Shown here piece by piece: positions 15,965 through 24,774 of a DNA stretch of 64,000 nt (position 1 is the stretch's first letter; each line of letters opens with the position of its first letter). The notes beneath the pieces were generated by a model. It saw only the letters and a program-made list of their open reading frames with translations. It searched no databases and was not told the origin of the DNA. This DNA is from Maribacter sp. (lineage in GTDB: Bacteria > Bacteroidota > Bacteroidia > Flavobacteriales > Flavobacteriaceae). The translations under genes were made by a program, and so were the position numbers. The DNA lies in assembly GCA_020629285.1 (NCBI GenBank), contig JAHDDP010000007.1:62001-126000 (forward strand). Reading direction: 5' to 3'.

Positions 15965-17518
15965 ATGCAAGAGACAGTTTTTGAATTACAAGATAGAAAG
16001 ACCGATAAGGAACTTTACAGCTATCAACAAGGAGCTATTCAACAAATTTTTGACAAGTTCGATTCAGAACGAGAAGATTATCACCTTCTATACCAATTGC
16101 CTACCGGTGGTGGTAAAACAGTGATTTTTTCGGAAATAGTACGTCAATACCTCAAAAACCACAATAAAAAGGTTTTGGTAATGACACATCGTATTGAACT
16201 TTGTAACCAAACTTCTGCCATGCTTACTAGTTTTGGCGTTGTTAACAAGGTAGTAAACAGCAAGGCCAATCTTGATGACCATGAACGTTACAGTTGTTAT
16301 GTAGCCATGGTAGAGACCTTAAACAATAGGTTGAACGATGACCAACTAGATATTTCTGATGTTGGTTTGGTAATTATTGATGAAGCCCACTATAATTCTT
16401 TCACCAAACTTTTTAAGTTCTTTGAAAACTCTTTTGTTCTTGGGGTTACGGCAACTCCTTTAAGTTCTAATAAGGACTTACCAATGAACAAAAACTATGA
16501 TGAGCTTATACCTGGTGAAACCATAGAAAATCTTATTGCCAATGATTTCTTGGCAAGAGCGGAAGTATTTCAGTACGACATGGGACTTACCTCTCTTGAA
16601 ATTGGGTCAAATGGTGATTATACCGTAAAATCTTCGGCTGATCTCTATACAAGCCCGGCAATGTTAAATAAGCTTTTAGAAGCTTATTCCAAACATTCTA
16701 AAGGTAAAAAGACATTGATTTTCAACAATGGTATTGAAACCTCTATACAGGTATACCATACTTTTCAAGCTGCAGGATTAAATATCATGCATCTTGACAA
16801 TACCGCTACCAAAAAACAGCGTAAGCAAATATTAAAATGGTTTAAAGAAACACCTGATGCTATATTAACATCGGTAAGTATATTGACTACAGGTTTTGAT
16901 GAGCCTACGATTGATACTATTATCTTAAATAGAGCAACAAAATCGCTAACTCTTTACTACCAAATGATCGGTAGGGGCTCTAGGATTTTGAATAACAAAT
17001 CTAAATTTACGGTTATAGATTTAGGTAACAACCTTTATCGTTTTGGACCATGGGGTGCAGATTTAGATTGGGGAGCTATATTCAAGTCTCCGAATTTCTA
17101 CATGGACCGTATTAAGGATGACGAGGAAATTGAAAGTGATTTTAAGTTAGATTTATCTGACGAGGTTAAGGCGGAATTTAAAAATTCTAAAGAAACCTAT
17201 TTCGATATTAAAGAAACTTATAAAACTGCAACGTTTGCCGGAGAATCTTCTAAAGTGGTTTTAGAACGTTCTATTGCGCAGCATGCTTATATGTGTATTG
17301 AAAATAGTGAAGATGTTTACGATGCAATTGCTCTTGCTAAATTGTTAAAGGAAGATATTGATAATCGTATTCATGTATATGGTAAATGTATAAGCAAGAG
17401 TACTTATAATTTCTTAAGCTGGTTGAAAGATGATTACCAAAAGAAATTGAATGCTTACTTACGAGAAAATTTCGATAGGGTATTTGAAGATATCCATGGG
17501 CATCCGCCAGAAGATTAA
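15965..17518 (+). CDS. SF2 DEAD/DEAH-box helicase, RadD-like
   Basis: This 517-residue superfamily 2 helicase has Walker A LPTGGGKT at residues 45-52, DEAH at 139-142, motif III GVTATPL, and motif VI in YYQMIGRGSRI. The order and the short core resemble RadD/YejH-type DNA repair helicases and type I-restriction-like ATPases. No nuclease or zinc domain is evident in the ~130-residue C-terminal region. It is monocistronic, with a promoter box 20 bp upstream and a strong terminator downstream, and probably acts in DNA repair or processing. Confidence 0.85.
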   Translation: MQETVFELQDRKTDKELYSYQQGAIQQIFDKFDSEREDYHLLYQLPTGGGKTVIFSEIVRQYLKNHNKKVLVMTHRIELCNQTSAMLTSFGVVNKVVNSKANLDDHERYSCYVAMVETLNNRLNDDQLDISDVGLVIIDEAHYNSFTKLFKFFENSFVLGVTATPLSSNKDLPMNKNYDELIPGETIENLIANDFLARAEVFQYDMGLTSLEIGSNGDYTVKSSADLYTSPAMLNKLLEAYSKHSKGKKTLIFNNGIETSIQVYHTFQAAGLNIMHLDNTATKKQRKQILKWFKETPDAILTSVSILTTGFDEPTIDTIILNRATKSLTLYYQMIGRGSRILNNKSKFTVIDLGNNLYRFGPWGADLDWGAIFKSPNFYMDRIKDDEEIESDFKLDLSDEVKAEFKNSKETYFDIKETYKTATFAGESSKVVLERSIAQHAYMCIENSEDVYDAIALAKLLKEDIDNRIHVYGKCISKSTYNFLSWLKDDYQKKLNAYLRENFDRVFEDIHGHPPED

Positions 17519-17562
17519 TCAAAGAAAATAGTTTTCTATTTCCATCGATATTATAAAAACGA

Positions 17563-17594
17563 AAAGGGCTGTTCTTAAAGAACAGCCCTTTTTA
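17563..17594. terminator. Bidirectional terminator between helicase and cupredoxin-like genes
   Basis: AAGGGCTGTTCTT (17564-17576) pairs perfectly with AAGAACAGCCCTT (17578-17590), flanked by A before and T after. It serves the convergent genes ending at 17518 and 17613. Confidence 0.9.
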
Positions 17595-17612
17595 TCTATA
17601 GCTAATTACTTC

Positions 17613-17999
17613 TTATTCAACAATAAGACTGTATTGCGGAGTTGGGTTTAAAGGACAGAAATATACATATTCTCCTTTTTCCAATTTCGTTTCCTTAGAA
17701 TGACCTACAGTATTATTTTTAACCGAAGCTGTTACATATGCCGTTTGGATATGATTTTCTGGTTTAGAGGCATCTTTACCTTTTTTAACCAATACCAAAC
17801 CAACATCTTTACCCACGTTGTTGTTCGCAACATCAAAAACATAGGTTCCTTCGCTAACTGTAATTGATTTTTGTGTAAACTCACCAGTTGTTTGCTCTAA
17901 AGCAATTTTCTTAACTGGTTGCTTCATCATATTATCTTGAGCATTTGCGTTGAAAGAAAATGCTAATACGATAACTAAAATTGATAATACTTTTTTCAT
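17613..17999 (-). CDS. Secreted cupredoxin-like protein
   Basis: This 128-residue protein has a signal peptide ending at ANAQ (residue 21) and a small beta-rich body with TYVFDVANNNVGKDVG, AYVTASV and the terminal YVYFCPLNPTPQY. That last segment occupies the place of the cupredoxin copper loop. The cysteine is present, but the usual following histidine and methionine are not (PLNPTPQY instead of a P-G-H-x-x-x-M type loop). A type 1 copper site may therefore be lost or altered. It lies 67 bp downstream of the AhpD-like gene and could be co-transcribed with it. Confidence 0.7.
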   Translation of the reverse strand: MKKVLSILVIVLAFSFNANAQDNMMKQPVKKIALEQTTGEFTQKSITVSEGTYVFDVANNNVGKDVGLVLVKKGKDASKPENHIQTAYVTASVKNNTVGHSKETKLEKGEYVYFCPLNPTPQYSLIVE

Positions 18000-18066
18000 G
18001 TGTTTAAAATTTAATGAGCTTTTGCTCTAATGGATAGATTAATAATTATTGTTTGTAAAATTGTAT

Positions 18067-18600
18067 TTATAAAGCAACTGCTTCAGGAAAATCGACTGGC
18101 ACCTGAGTAGTACTATGTATGTAGTTTGATATTGTTTTGTCACCCACTAATGAAATGGTGTCAATTAAATTTGCTTTTGTATAACCAGCAGCAAAATAAT
18201 TTTCTAAAACTTTTTCATCTGTACGCCCTCTATTCTCTGTAACGTTTTTTGCTAATTGAGCCAAAGCATGCAATTTGGAGTCAAAAGATGCTTTACCTGC
18301 TCTTAGTTCAAGAATTTGCTCATCAGTAAATCCGTTCATTTTACCTATTGCCGTATGTGCAGACAAACAATAGATACAGTTATTTACTTCACTAACCGCT
18401 AAATTGACAACTTCTTTCTCTTTCGCTGATAATGATGTTTTTGCGTTGGCAAAATTCAAGTAGTTTTCTAATGCCGTATCACTATTCGCATATGTTGCAT
18501 ATAAGTTAGGTACAAAGCCTAAAGCTTTTTCTAAATTATCGAAAATCGCTTTGTTGTTTTCGCTTACGTCTTCTCTTGTCGGTATATTAAATGTGCTCAT
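18067..18600 (-). CDS. Carboxymuconolactone decarboxylase/AhpD-like protein
   Basis: The 177-residue all-helical protein contains the AhpD-type active site NCIYCLSAHTAIGK, with the CxxC pair and the following histidine. AhpD-like proteins have weak alkylhydroperoxidase or thiol-disulfide activity. The family resemblance here is to the uncharacterised peroxidase-related branch beginning with FNIPTREDVSE. A CAAAGGTA box (minus-strand TACCTTTG) 48 bp upstream is a likely promoter. The cupredoxin-like gene follows in the same direction, so a periplasmic or redox-stress theme is possible. Confidence 0.85.
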   Translation of the reverse strand: MSTFNIPTREDVSENNKAIFDNLEKALGFVPNLYATYANSDTALENYLNFANAKTSLSAKEKEVVNLAVSEVNNCIYCLSAHTAIGKMNGFTDEQILELRAGKASFDSKLHALAQLAKNVTENRGRTDEKVLENYFAAGYTKANLIDTISLVGDKTISNYIHSTTQVPVDFPEAVAL

Positions 18601-18647
18601 ATTTTTATGTTTAATTATTATTGATTTGTTCTTTAAATTATCTGGTA

Positions 18648-18655
18648 CAAAGGTA
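18648..18655 (-). promoter_or_regulatory. Candidate -7 element for the AhpD-like gene
   Basis: The plus strand reads CAAAGGTA, that is TACCTTTG on the minus strand, a perfect TAnnTTTG match 48 bp upstream of the start at 18600. No clear -33 box. Confidence 0.45.
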
Positions 18656-18713
18656 GCTTCACTATGGAACTTTTATTATGTAGAGACTTCCTTTCTACAT
18701 GTCAATTTTTCCT

Positions 18714-18890
18714 TTATAAAGAAGAACCGAATGCTTTTGTTAGTCTTGAAGTACTATCAGAATCACAATAGTAATCTGACAAATGATTATGTTGACAATG
18801 CTTATCTACATTGATAGTGTTAGGTATAACCGTCTTCTTAGAGGTAAATATTTCAATTAAATTGAAGATTGATTTGTGTTTTAAGTTCAT
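18714..18890 (-). CDS. Possible 58-residue small protein
   Basis: In the 380-bp gap between the AhpD-like gene and the AraC gene, a minus-strand frame starts at the ATG complement at 18888-18890 and stops at 18714. The peptide begins MNLKHKSIFNLIEIFTSKK and has a His/Cys/Asp-rich middle (DKHCQHNHLSDYYCD). It has no signal peptide or known domain. The Cys/His cluster could bind metal, but the frame could equally be chance. Beyond this frame and the promoter box I see nothing else in this gap. Confidence 0.3.
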   Translation of the reverse strand: MNLKHKSIFNLIEIFTSKKTVIPNTINVDKHCQHNHLSDYYCDSDSTSRLTKAFGSSL

Positions 18891-18980
18891 GTCTTTGATG
18901 TTTTAATTCTACACTGCAAAGATCTAAGTATTAAGAATCTTAAAACGGGCAATTTTACCCGAGGTATTGTCAATTTTTCC

Positions 18981-19823
18981 CTAAAATGATTTTTTAAGTT
19001 GCTTCTTGAAATCAGACGGAGATTGCTGAGTTTGCTTTTTAAATAAACGACTTAAATGAGAGGCATCTTCAAAACCAATTTCATAAGAAATTTCTTTTGT
19101 GGTCTTATCTGTATAAATAAGTAATCGTTTTGCTTCAAGAATAATACGCTCATGAATAATTTGTAGGGGAGTGGTATTGAATTTTGAAAAGGTGTTTGAA
19201 AGTGTTTTAGGAGATTTAAATAACTTATCGGCATAAAAAGCAACCGAATGTTCTGATTTGTAATATTCTTCAACCAGCAAATTGAAGTTTCTGAGCAAAT
19301 CTACTTTGACATCATTGGTAGCTTCGCTAAACCCTTCTTTTGCTTTAAGCAATCGCGTACTCATAATCATAAAACGAGCCATAAGCATACGAAGCATTTC
19401 TGCTTGAATGGTATCTTCAGTTTCTAGTTCATCAACAAATACCTCGTGCAGCGTATCAAACTTTCGTTGTTGTTTCTCTTCTAAATCTATAAGGGGAATA
19501 TGTGCATTGCTAAAAAATAATAAGCCAGCGCAACTTACTTCTTGATCATGGTCTTTTATACAGTAAAACTCTCTGTTGAATTGATAGACGATTAAATTAC
19601 TGCCTTCTGTATAATGTAAGAACTGAATTGGCGTTAATGCCAGCAAACTATGTTCTGAAATGGTATATGGAACACCATCGACTTCTATTGAGGCTTTTTG
19701 AGTAGTGGTTCTTATAAAAATATAAATCCCGGCTTGCTTTGGTTTTCTATAGGGTTCTAGTAATAATTCATTACCAATTTTCAGTAATCCACCAGTACTA
19801 AAATCTTTAAAAACTTCTTGCAT
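18981..19823 (-). CDS. AraC-family transcriptional regulator
   Basis: This 280-residue regulator has an N-terminal cupin-like sensor region and a C-terminal double helix-turn-helix AraC domain (about residues 185-275). The domain includes FADKLFKSPKTLSNTF-like and TKEISYEIGFEDASHLSRLF motifs. It lies 78 bp downstream of the TonB-dependent receptor gene on the same strand, with a terminator between them. It may control that receptor or the AhpD-like/cupredoxin genes further along. The ligand is unknown. Confidence 0.9.
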   Translation of the reverse strand: MQEVFKDFSTGGLLKIGNELLLEPYRKPKQAGIYIFIRTTTQKASIEVDGVPYTISEHSLLALTPIQFLHYTEGSNLIVYQFNREFYCIKDHDQEVSCAGLLFFSNAHIPLIDLEEKQQRKFDTLHEVFVDELETEDTIQAEMLRMLMARFMIMSTRLLKAKEGFSEATNDVKVDLLRNFNLLVEEYYKSEHSVAFYADKLFKSPKTLSNTFSKFNTTPLQIIHERIILEAKRLLIYTDKTTKEISYEIGFEDASHLSRLFKKQTQQSPSDFKKQLKKSF

Positions 19824-19840
19824 ACTGCCTTGGTCTAAAA

Positions 19841-19880
19841 AAAGGATGATTCATTACAGAAGTAACAAATCATCCTTTTA
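19841..19880 (-). terminator. Terminator of the TonB-dependent receptor gene
   Basis: AAAGGATGATT (19841-19851) pairs with AATCATCCTTT (19868-19878), with a 16-nt loop. The flanking A-run at 19838-19843 gives the T-tract on the minus strand. Confidence 0.8.
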
Positions 19881-19901
19881 AAATCTTTTTAGAACAACTC
19901 T

Positions 19902-22154
19902 TTAAAATCTAACAGCAACCTTGCCTCTTAAATAAAATGGAGTACCGGGAGTAAAATGAATTTCTTCGACAGAAGCTGGTTCGTTGAACAATCTACTTTC
20001 GGTAGCGAATTGTGTTTCGTTCCACTCCGTATCTAATAGATTTTCAACGATTATACCAACGGTCCAGTTTTTAATATGGTAGTTCAGGTTTAGGTCGGTC
20101 ACAAAATATCCTTCCGCGACAATGCTATTATCTTCATTAGCCGCTCTATCACCTAAATATCTATAATTCAGGTTCCCTGAAAAATTGCCAATATCACTAA
20201 AAGACAATCCGCCTACAGCAGTAAAATCTGGTGCTAAAGGAATATAATCTTCACCATCGGCTTCTTCTGTACTTCTAGCATAGGTATAATTAACATCACT
20301 ATATAAATATAACCAATCTAGCATTTGATATCGCGCACCAACTTCTACACCAACTCTTCTAGTTTTTCCACTTGGTTCAACAATACCTGCATCACCAACA
20401 TACACAAACTCTTGATCTAAAAATAAGCCCCATAAGGTTGCGTTCAATACCAATTTATCCACTGGTTTAATTATAGTTCCAAAATCGACACCATATGCTC
20501 TTGGAAGAATATCTCTACCTTCATTTGCCGTAACAACACGGGCATCGTTTGAATGAAAACCTAAACCTGTTTTCAAGAATAATTGCCAGTCTTTATTTAC
20601 TGCATAAATAGTGTTCAGTTTAGGACTCACTATTGCCTTGTTTTCGCTTTTGTTATCATATAATTGACTCAGTTTATTTTCATAGTCGAAGTTGAAATAG
20701 TCGATACGAACAGACGGATTAAAAGTCCAGTTACCTGTTTTGTACTCACCGTCAACAAAACCGTACATATTGGTTTCATCTACATCACCAAAGGCAAATT
20801 GTTCTAAAACCGTCTTTCTGTTTAAAGTATGCTCTAAAGTTACATCATCTACGTTATCGTTTCTAAATCCTATTCCTGCAGAATATTTAAATCTGTCATC
20901 TGCACCAACGGCTATATCTATTTGTTCAAAGACAGTTTCAGCTCCCATTACGGTTCTATCTTCATACTGGCGTATTTGGTCTCCATTTACTGGGTCTTCT
21001 AAAAAGAAGGTAAAATTTGAAAACAGTTCAAAATCATACTTACTCACAAAAGCCCTTGTTTTTAAGAACTGATCTTCACCTAAAAATTTAGTGTGATTCA
21101 ACATTAAATTTGTTCTACTAGTTTGTCCGCCTTCTGTATCATCTATAGCACCAAAACGACCTATTATACCTTGATCAATTGCGCGTTGTGGAATTTGCCC
21201 AGAAGCATCCCATTTACTTTGAAAATGCGATGCGGTCAAAGTTAATTCCTCTTTCCCTATATCCTTATAGTTATATCGTCCTAGAATATTTAAACGGTTA
21301 AAATTCTGTGGAGAATCAAATGGACCATCAGTTAAATACACCTCAGATGCTACGTATGCGCTACTTTTACTGCTTTCTAAAATACTGAAAAGACCTACAA
21401 ATCTATTTGTATTAAATTGTCCCGCTTCGTAAGAAACCATATTCTTATCAACGCTTTTCTTAAGACTCAAATCTACATAACCAGCTGTATTGAAATCGCC
21501 TTTATCAGCGTAGTACAGACCTTTGCCAAAGTTGATATTGTCTATAGTTTCTGGTATTACAAAGTGTAGATCGGCATACCCTTGACCGTGTGCATGAGAT
21601 ACCATATTTACTGGCATACCATCTACACTAAGTGCTACATCGGTACCGTGATCAATATCAAATCCTCTTAAAAAAATCTGCTCAGCTTTACCACCGCCGG
21701 CATGTTGACCTATTAACAGACCCGGCACCTTTCTAAGAATCTCTTGTGAAGATTTTACAGGGTCGTTCTGTACATCTATATTCACAATTTTACTCATCGC
21801 ATCAACTTTAGAAACAACTACAACTTGGTCTAAATTAATGCTAGATTCTTCTAAAGAGATGTTAACTCCCTCTTTTAAATGGTCTTGATTTACTACAAGA
21901 ATAAATGTTTTAAAACCTAAATTAGAAAAATAAATAGAGTCATTCATCGATGTAGAAGTGAGTGCAAATGTACCTGATAAATTTGTGTGGCTATGTTGAC
22001 CTGATGTTTGATTAAAGATTCCTACATTTTCTAATGCAGTACCTTCAGTATCGGTAATATTACCTTTTAAAGTTTGGGCATTTACAATTGTTGTCGCACT
22101 TAGTATAAATAATAATATAGTAGACTGTAGTGCCCATTTACGGCTATAAATCAT
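19902..22154 (-). CDS. TonB-dependent outer-membrane receptor
   Basis: The 750-residue protein has a signal peptide ending at VNAQ (residue 27), and then a carboxypeptidase-regulatory-like beta domain (residues ~28-105). A plug domain follows (LRKVPGLLIGQHAGGG, then FLRGFDIDHGTDVALSVDGMP), and then a 22-strand barrel ending in the aromatic-terminated strand RGKVAVRF. The length is typical of a stand-alone receptor rather than a SusC. No SusD partner is adjacent. It imports a siderophore, metal complex or other small ligand. The His-rich plug loop VSHAHGQGYADLHF is worth noting as possible metal contact. An AraC regulator follows. Confidence 0.92.
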   Translation of the reverse strand: MIYSRKWALQSTILLFILSATTIVNAQTLKGNITDTEGTALENVGIFNQTSGQHSHTNLSGTFALTSTSMNDSIYFSNLGFKTFILVVNQDHLKEGVNISLEESSINLDQVVVVSKVDAMSKIVNIDVQNDPVKSSQEILRKVPGLLIGQHAGGGKAEQIFLRGFDIDHGTDVALSVDGMPVNMVSHAHGQGYADLHFVIPETIDNINFGKGLYYADKGDFNTAGYVDLSLKKSVDKNMVSYEAGQFNTNRFVGLFSILESSKSSAYVASEVYLTDGPFDSPQNFNRLNILGRYNYKDIGKEELTLTASHFQSKWDASGQIPQRAIDQGIIGRFGAIDDTEGGQTSRTNLMLNHTKFLGEDQFLKTRAFVSKYDFELFSNFTFFLEDPVNGDQIRQYEDRTVMGAETVFEQIDIAVGADDRFKYSAGIGFRNDNVDDVTLEHTLNRKTVLEQFAFGDVDETNMYGFVDGEYKTGNWTFNPSVRIDYFNFDYENKLSQLYDNKSENKAIVSPKLNTIYAVNKDWQLFLKTGLGFHSNDARVVTANEGRDILPRAYGVDFGTIIKPVDKLVLNATLWGLFLDQEFVYVGDAGIVEPSGKTRRVGVEVGARYQMLDWLYLYSDVNYTYARSTEEADGEDYIPLAPDFTAVGGLSFSDIGNFSGNLNYRYLGDRAANEDNSIVAEGYFVTDLNLNYHIKNWTVGIIVENLLDTEWNETQFATESRLFNEPASVEEIHFTPGTPFYLRGKVAVRF

Positions 22155-22364
22155 AAAAAAAGTTTAGAAAGGGTTGTTTTATCTCTACTTACGATAAAAA
22201 TCTAGAAAGGTTTTATTTTTTTAGAAAAGCAAAAATATGATATAGGCGAAGCAATCTATTTTTTATACGTTTTATAACATTGTTTTAACGCTTAGAGTCA
22301 ATAAACCACTTGTAATTATTTGAACTTTGTAAGACAAAAAATATACATTACAAAAAATACATAT

Positions 22365-23465
22365 ATGAGCGATCAAGCATTATTATCCCCTTTTCATAAA
22401 ACTTTAAACTTAAGTAACAGGGTGGTTATGGCACCTATGACGAGAAGCAGAGCTGCTAATGAAGGCAATATCCCTACTGAAGATTTACATGTTCCTTATT
22501 ATACGCAACGAGCTTCCGCAGGATTAATTATTACAGAAGGATCGCAGGTTTCTAAAGATGCCGTTGGTTATGTAAATACAGCCGGTATTCATTCAAAAGA
22601 ACAAGTAGAAGGCTGGAAAAAAGTAACGAAATCAGTACATGATAAGGGAGGTAAGATTTTTATACAACTTTGGCATGTGGGTAGAATGTCTCACCCAGAT
22701 TTTCATAATGGTGAATTGCCTTTAGCGCCATCAGCTATTAACCCGAATGCACAGTCTTATACTCCAGAAGGATTTAAAGATACGGTTGCACCAAAAGCGA
22801 TGAGCATTGTAGACATTAAGCAAACGGTAGCAGATTTTAAGAACGCAGCTATAAATGCTATGGAAGCAGGCTTTGACGGTGTTGAGATTCACTCTTCGAA
22901 TGGATACTTATTTCATCAATTTTTTAATGGAACGTCTAATCACAGAACAGATGAGTATGGAGGAAGCATTGAAAATAGAACTCGTATCTTTTTTGAAGTA
23001 TTAGATGCTATTAAAGTGGCTATCGCACAAGAAAAAATCGGGGTTAGATTTAATCCATCTTTAAACGGAATGTTCGGTATTACCATGGACGAGGAAACGA
23101 TTCCTACTTTTGAGCATATCATTAAAAAGTTGAATGACTATGATTTAGCTTATGTGCATTTATCTGAACCTTTTAACGATGTTTCTAATATATCGTTTGC
23201 AGTAAAACACATTGCTAAACATTTTAGACCTCTTTATAATGGTACTCTAATGATCAATGCAGGTTTTGACCAAGAATCTGGCAACAAGGTAATCGAAGAG
23301 GGTAATGCAGATTTGGTGGCATTCGGTAAACCGTTTATTTCCAATCCTGATTTGGTAGAACGGTTTAAACACAACTACCCATTAGCAGATTGGGATACCG
23401 ATACCTTTTACACAATAGGAAAAGAAGGATATACAGACTACCCAACTTATGAAGAAAATAATTAA
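22365..23465 (+). CDS. Old yellow enzyme-family alkene reductase
   Basis: This is a 366-residue FMN-dependent TIM-barrel reductase. I place the start at the ATG at 22365, where the conserved MSDQALLSPFHKTLNLSN opening begins. Motifs include VMAPMTRSRA near the N-terminus, LWHVGRMSHP, the active-site region VEIHSSNGYLFHQFF, and DEYGGSIENRTRI. It reduces activated C=C bonds with NAD(P)H and is usually linked to detoxification of unsaturated aldehydes, ketones or nitro compounds. It stands alone, with a terminator directly downstream. Confidence 0.93.
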   Translation: MSDQALLSPFHKTLNLSNRVVMAPMTRSRAANEGNIPTEDLHVPYYTQRASAGLIITEGSQVSKDAVGYVNTAGIHSKEQVEGWKKVTKSVHDKGGKIFIQLWHVGRMSHPDFHNGELPLAPSAINPNAQSYTPEGFKDTVAPKAMSIVDIKQTVADFKNAAINAMEAGFDGVEIHSSNGYLFHQFFNGTSNHRTDEYGGSIENRTRIFFEVLDAIKVAIAQEKIGVRFNPSLNGMFGITMDEETIPTFEHIIKKLNDYDLAYVHLSEPFNDVSNISFAVKHIAKHFRPLYNGTLMINAGFDQESGNKVIEEGNADLVAFGKPFISNPDLVERFKHNYPLADWDTDTFYTIGKEGYTDYPTYEENN

Positions 23466-23479
23466 AATTCAAGACATAA

Positions 23480-23511
23480 AAAAAAGGGCAGCAAATGGCT
23501 GCCCTTTTTAA
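23480..23511. terminator. Bidirectional terminator after the alkene reductase
   Basis: AAAAGGGCAGC (23482-23492) pairs with GCTGCCCTTTT (23498-23508) around AAATG, flanked by A and T runs. It serves the convergent genes ending at 23465 and 23531. Confidence 0.88.
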
Positions 23512-23530
23512 TTTTACTCAGTAACACCTA

Positions 23531-23815
23531 TTAAATATCATCATTATTATGTTCTAAGTTTTCATTTTCAGCACCACCTAAACTATATAGCTGGTTTTCT
23601 TCATCTTTTAAAGATTTTGAAACTTTATTTTGAGGTAGACTTCTGCCGGGGATGTCTAAATCTTTTCCTGCAAAATCAACTTTTCTATTTCTGTCGGATA
23701 ATTGGCTATCATCACCATCATCCGTACGGGTGTTTTTCACCTTTTCTCCTAAAGCTTTTAAATCTTCTTGGGTTATATCAGAATTATAAGTCTCTGTTTT
23801 ATTTTCAGTTTTCAT
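23531..23815 (-). CDS. Small hydrophilic protein of unknown function
   Basis: This is a 94-residue, highly charged protein with no membrane segment or signal peptide. I prefer the ATG complement at 23813-23815 (MKTENKTETYNSDITQED); another start 18 bp upstream is possible. It is rich in Asp, Asn, Lys and Glu and looks disordered, with a conserved-looking central part containing DLDIPGRSLPQNK. I do not recognise a family with certainty. Similar short hydrophilic proteins are common in flavobacteria and may be stress-induced. Confidence 0.6.
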   Translation of the reverse strand: MKTENKTETYNSDITQEDLKALGEKVKNTRTDDGDDSQLSDRNRKVDFAGKDLDIPGRSLPQNKVSKSLKDEENQLYSLGGAENENLEHNNDDI

Positions 23816-23998
23816 ATGTATATTTTTTTTCAAATTACCTTTTCTTATTTGTACCTGTTAGCACAAAACAAATGGTTATGAGCTCGATTAAATAGACTAG
23901 CTAAAACTGAGGAAACAAACGTTTAGCATTAAGATTTTCTTTTTACGAATTAATGATAGCTATATAATTTAACCAACTTGCCAATAAATAATTTGAAG

Positions 23999-24628
23999 AT
24001 GGAAAATGTATTAGTTGCTGGTGCTAACGGTACCACAGGAAAAAAAATAGTTAACCTTTTAAAAAGTTCTCAATATTTTGAACCCATAGCCATGGTACGT
24101 AAAAAAGAGCAGCAAGAACAATTTGAAAAGGAAAATATAAAAACGGTTTTAGGTGATTTAGAAAAAGACTTATCTCATACTGTAGAAAACATTGATAAAG
24201 TAATTTTTGCTGCTGGTTCTGGTGGTAAAAAAGTGGTAGAAGTTGATCAAGAAGGCGCCAAAAGTTTAATTGATGTTTCTAAAAAAGCAAACATTAAAAA
24301 ATTTGTCATGTTAAGTTCTATGGGTGCAGATAATCCTGAAGAGGCTAGTGATTTAAAAGAGTACTTAAAAGCAAAACACAATGCCGATGAATACCTTAAA
24401 TCTAAAAATTTAATGCACGCTATAGTTAGACCGGGATCTTTGACCAATGATGCTGGTACAGGTAAAATCGAACTTAAATCTAAATTGAACAAGCAAGGCT
24501 CTATTACTAGAGATGATGTTGCACAAACACTGGTAAGGTCTTTACATGACGATGCTGCCATAAATAGTACTTTTGAAATTATACAGGGTGATACCCTTAT
24601 AGGTAAAGCTATGGACGGCAACTCTTAA
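23999..24628 (+). CDS. NmrA-like atypical SDR, NAD(P)-binding protein
   Basis: A 209-residue Rossmann-fold protein that I start at the ATG at 23999 (MENVLVAGANGTTGK). The dinucleotide loop GANGTTG is of the atypical GxxGxxG kind seen in NmrA-like and NAD(P)H-binding SDRs. FVMLSSMGADNP and IVRPGSLTND follow at the usual places. There is no classical YxxxK, as in the family. It may be a redox sensor or an isomerase/reductase acting on a small molecule. It is monocistronic with a 15-bp-stem terminator downstream. Confidence 0.85.
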   Translation: MENVLVAGANGTTGKKIVNLLKSSQYFEPIAMVRKKEQQEQFEKENIKTVLGDLEKDLSHTVENIDKVIFAAGSGGKKVVEVDQEGAKSLIDVSKKANIKKFVMLSSMGADNPEEASDLKEYLKAKHNADEYLKSKNLMHAIVRPGSLTNDAGTGKIELKSKLNKQGSITRDDVAQTLVRSLHDDAAINSTFEIIQGDTLIGKAMDGNS

Positions 24629-24653
24629 ATATTAAAATATTGTATGGTTGGTT

Positions 24654-24690
24654 AAAGTCTATCATAACTTGGTTATGATAGACTTTTTTT
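24654..24690 (+). terminator. Strong terminator after the NmrA-like gene
   Basis: AAAGTCTATCATAAC (24654-24668) pairs perfectly with GTTATGATAGACTTT (24672-24686) around a TTG loop, followed by TTTT. Confidence 0.92.
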
Positions 24691-24774
24691 ATTTATAATA
24701 ACCTGCAACTATCTTTAAAAATCTAGATAATAAATCTTGTTGTGTATCTTCGTATCAAATTAAACCACCTCTAT

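Noticed and set aside
16088-16282. Antisense frame within the RadD-like helicase
   Set aside because: Overlaps a well-supported helicase core and has no recognisable protein features.
18551-18814. Plus-strand frame opposite the AhpD-like gene start
   Set aside because: It overlaps the AhpD-like gene and its promoter, and its product is a run of hydrophobic and cysteine residues without a domain.
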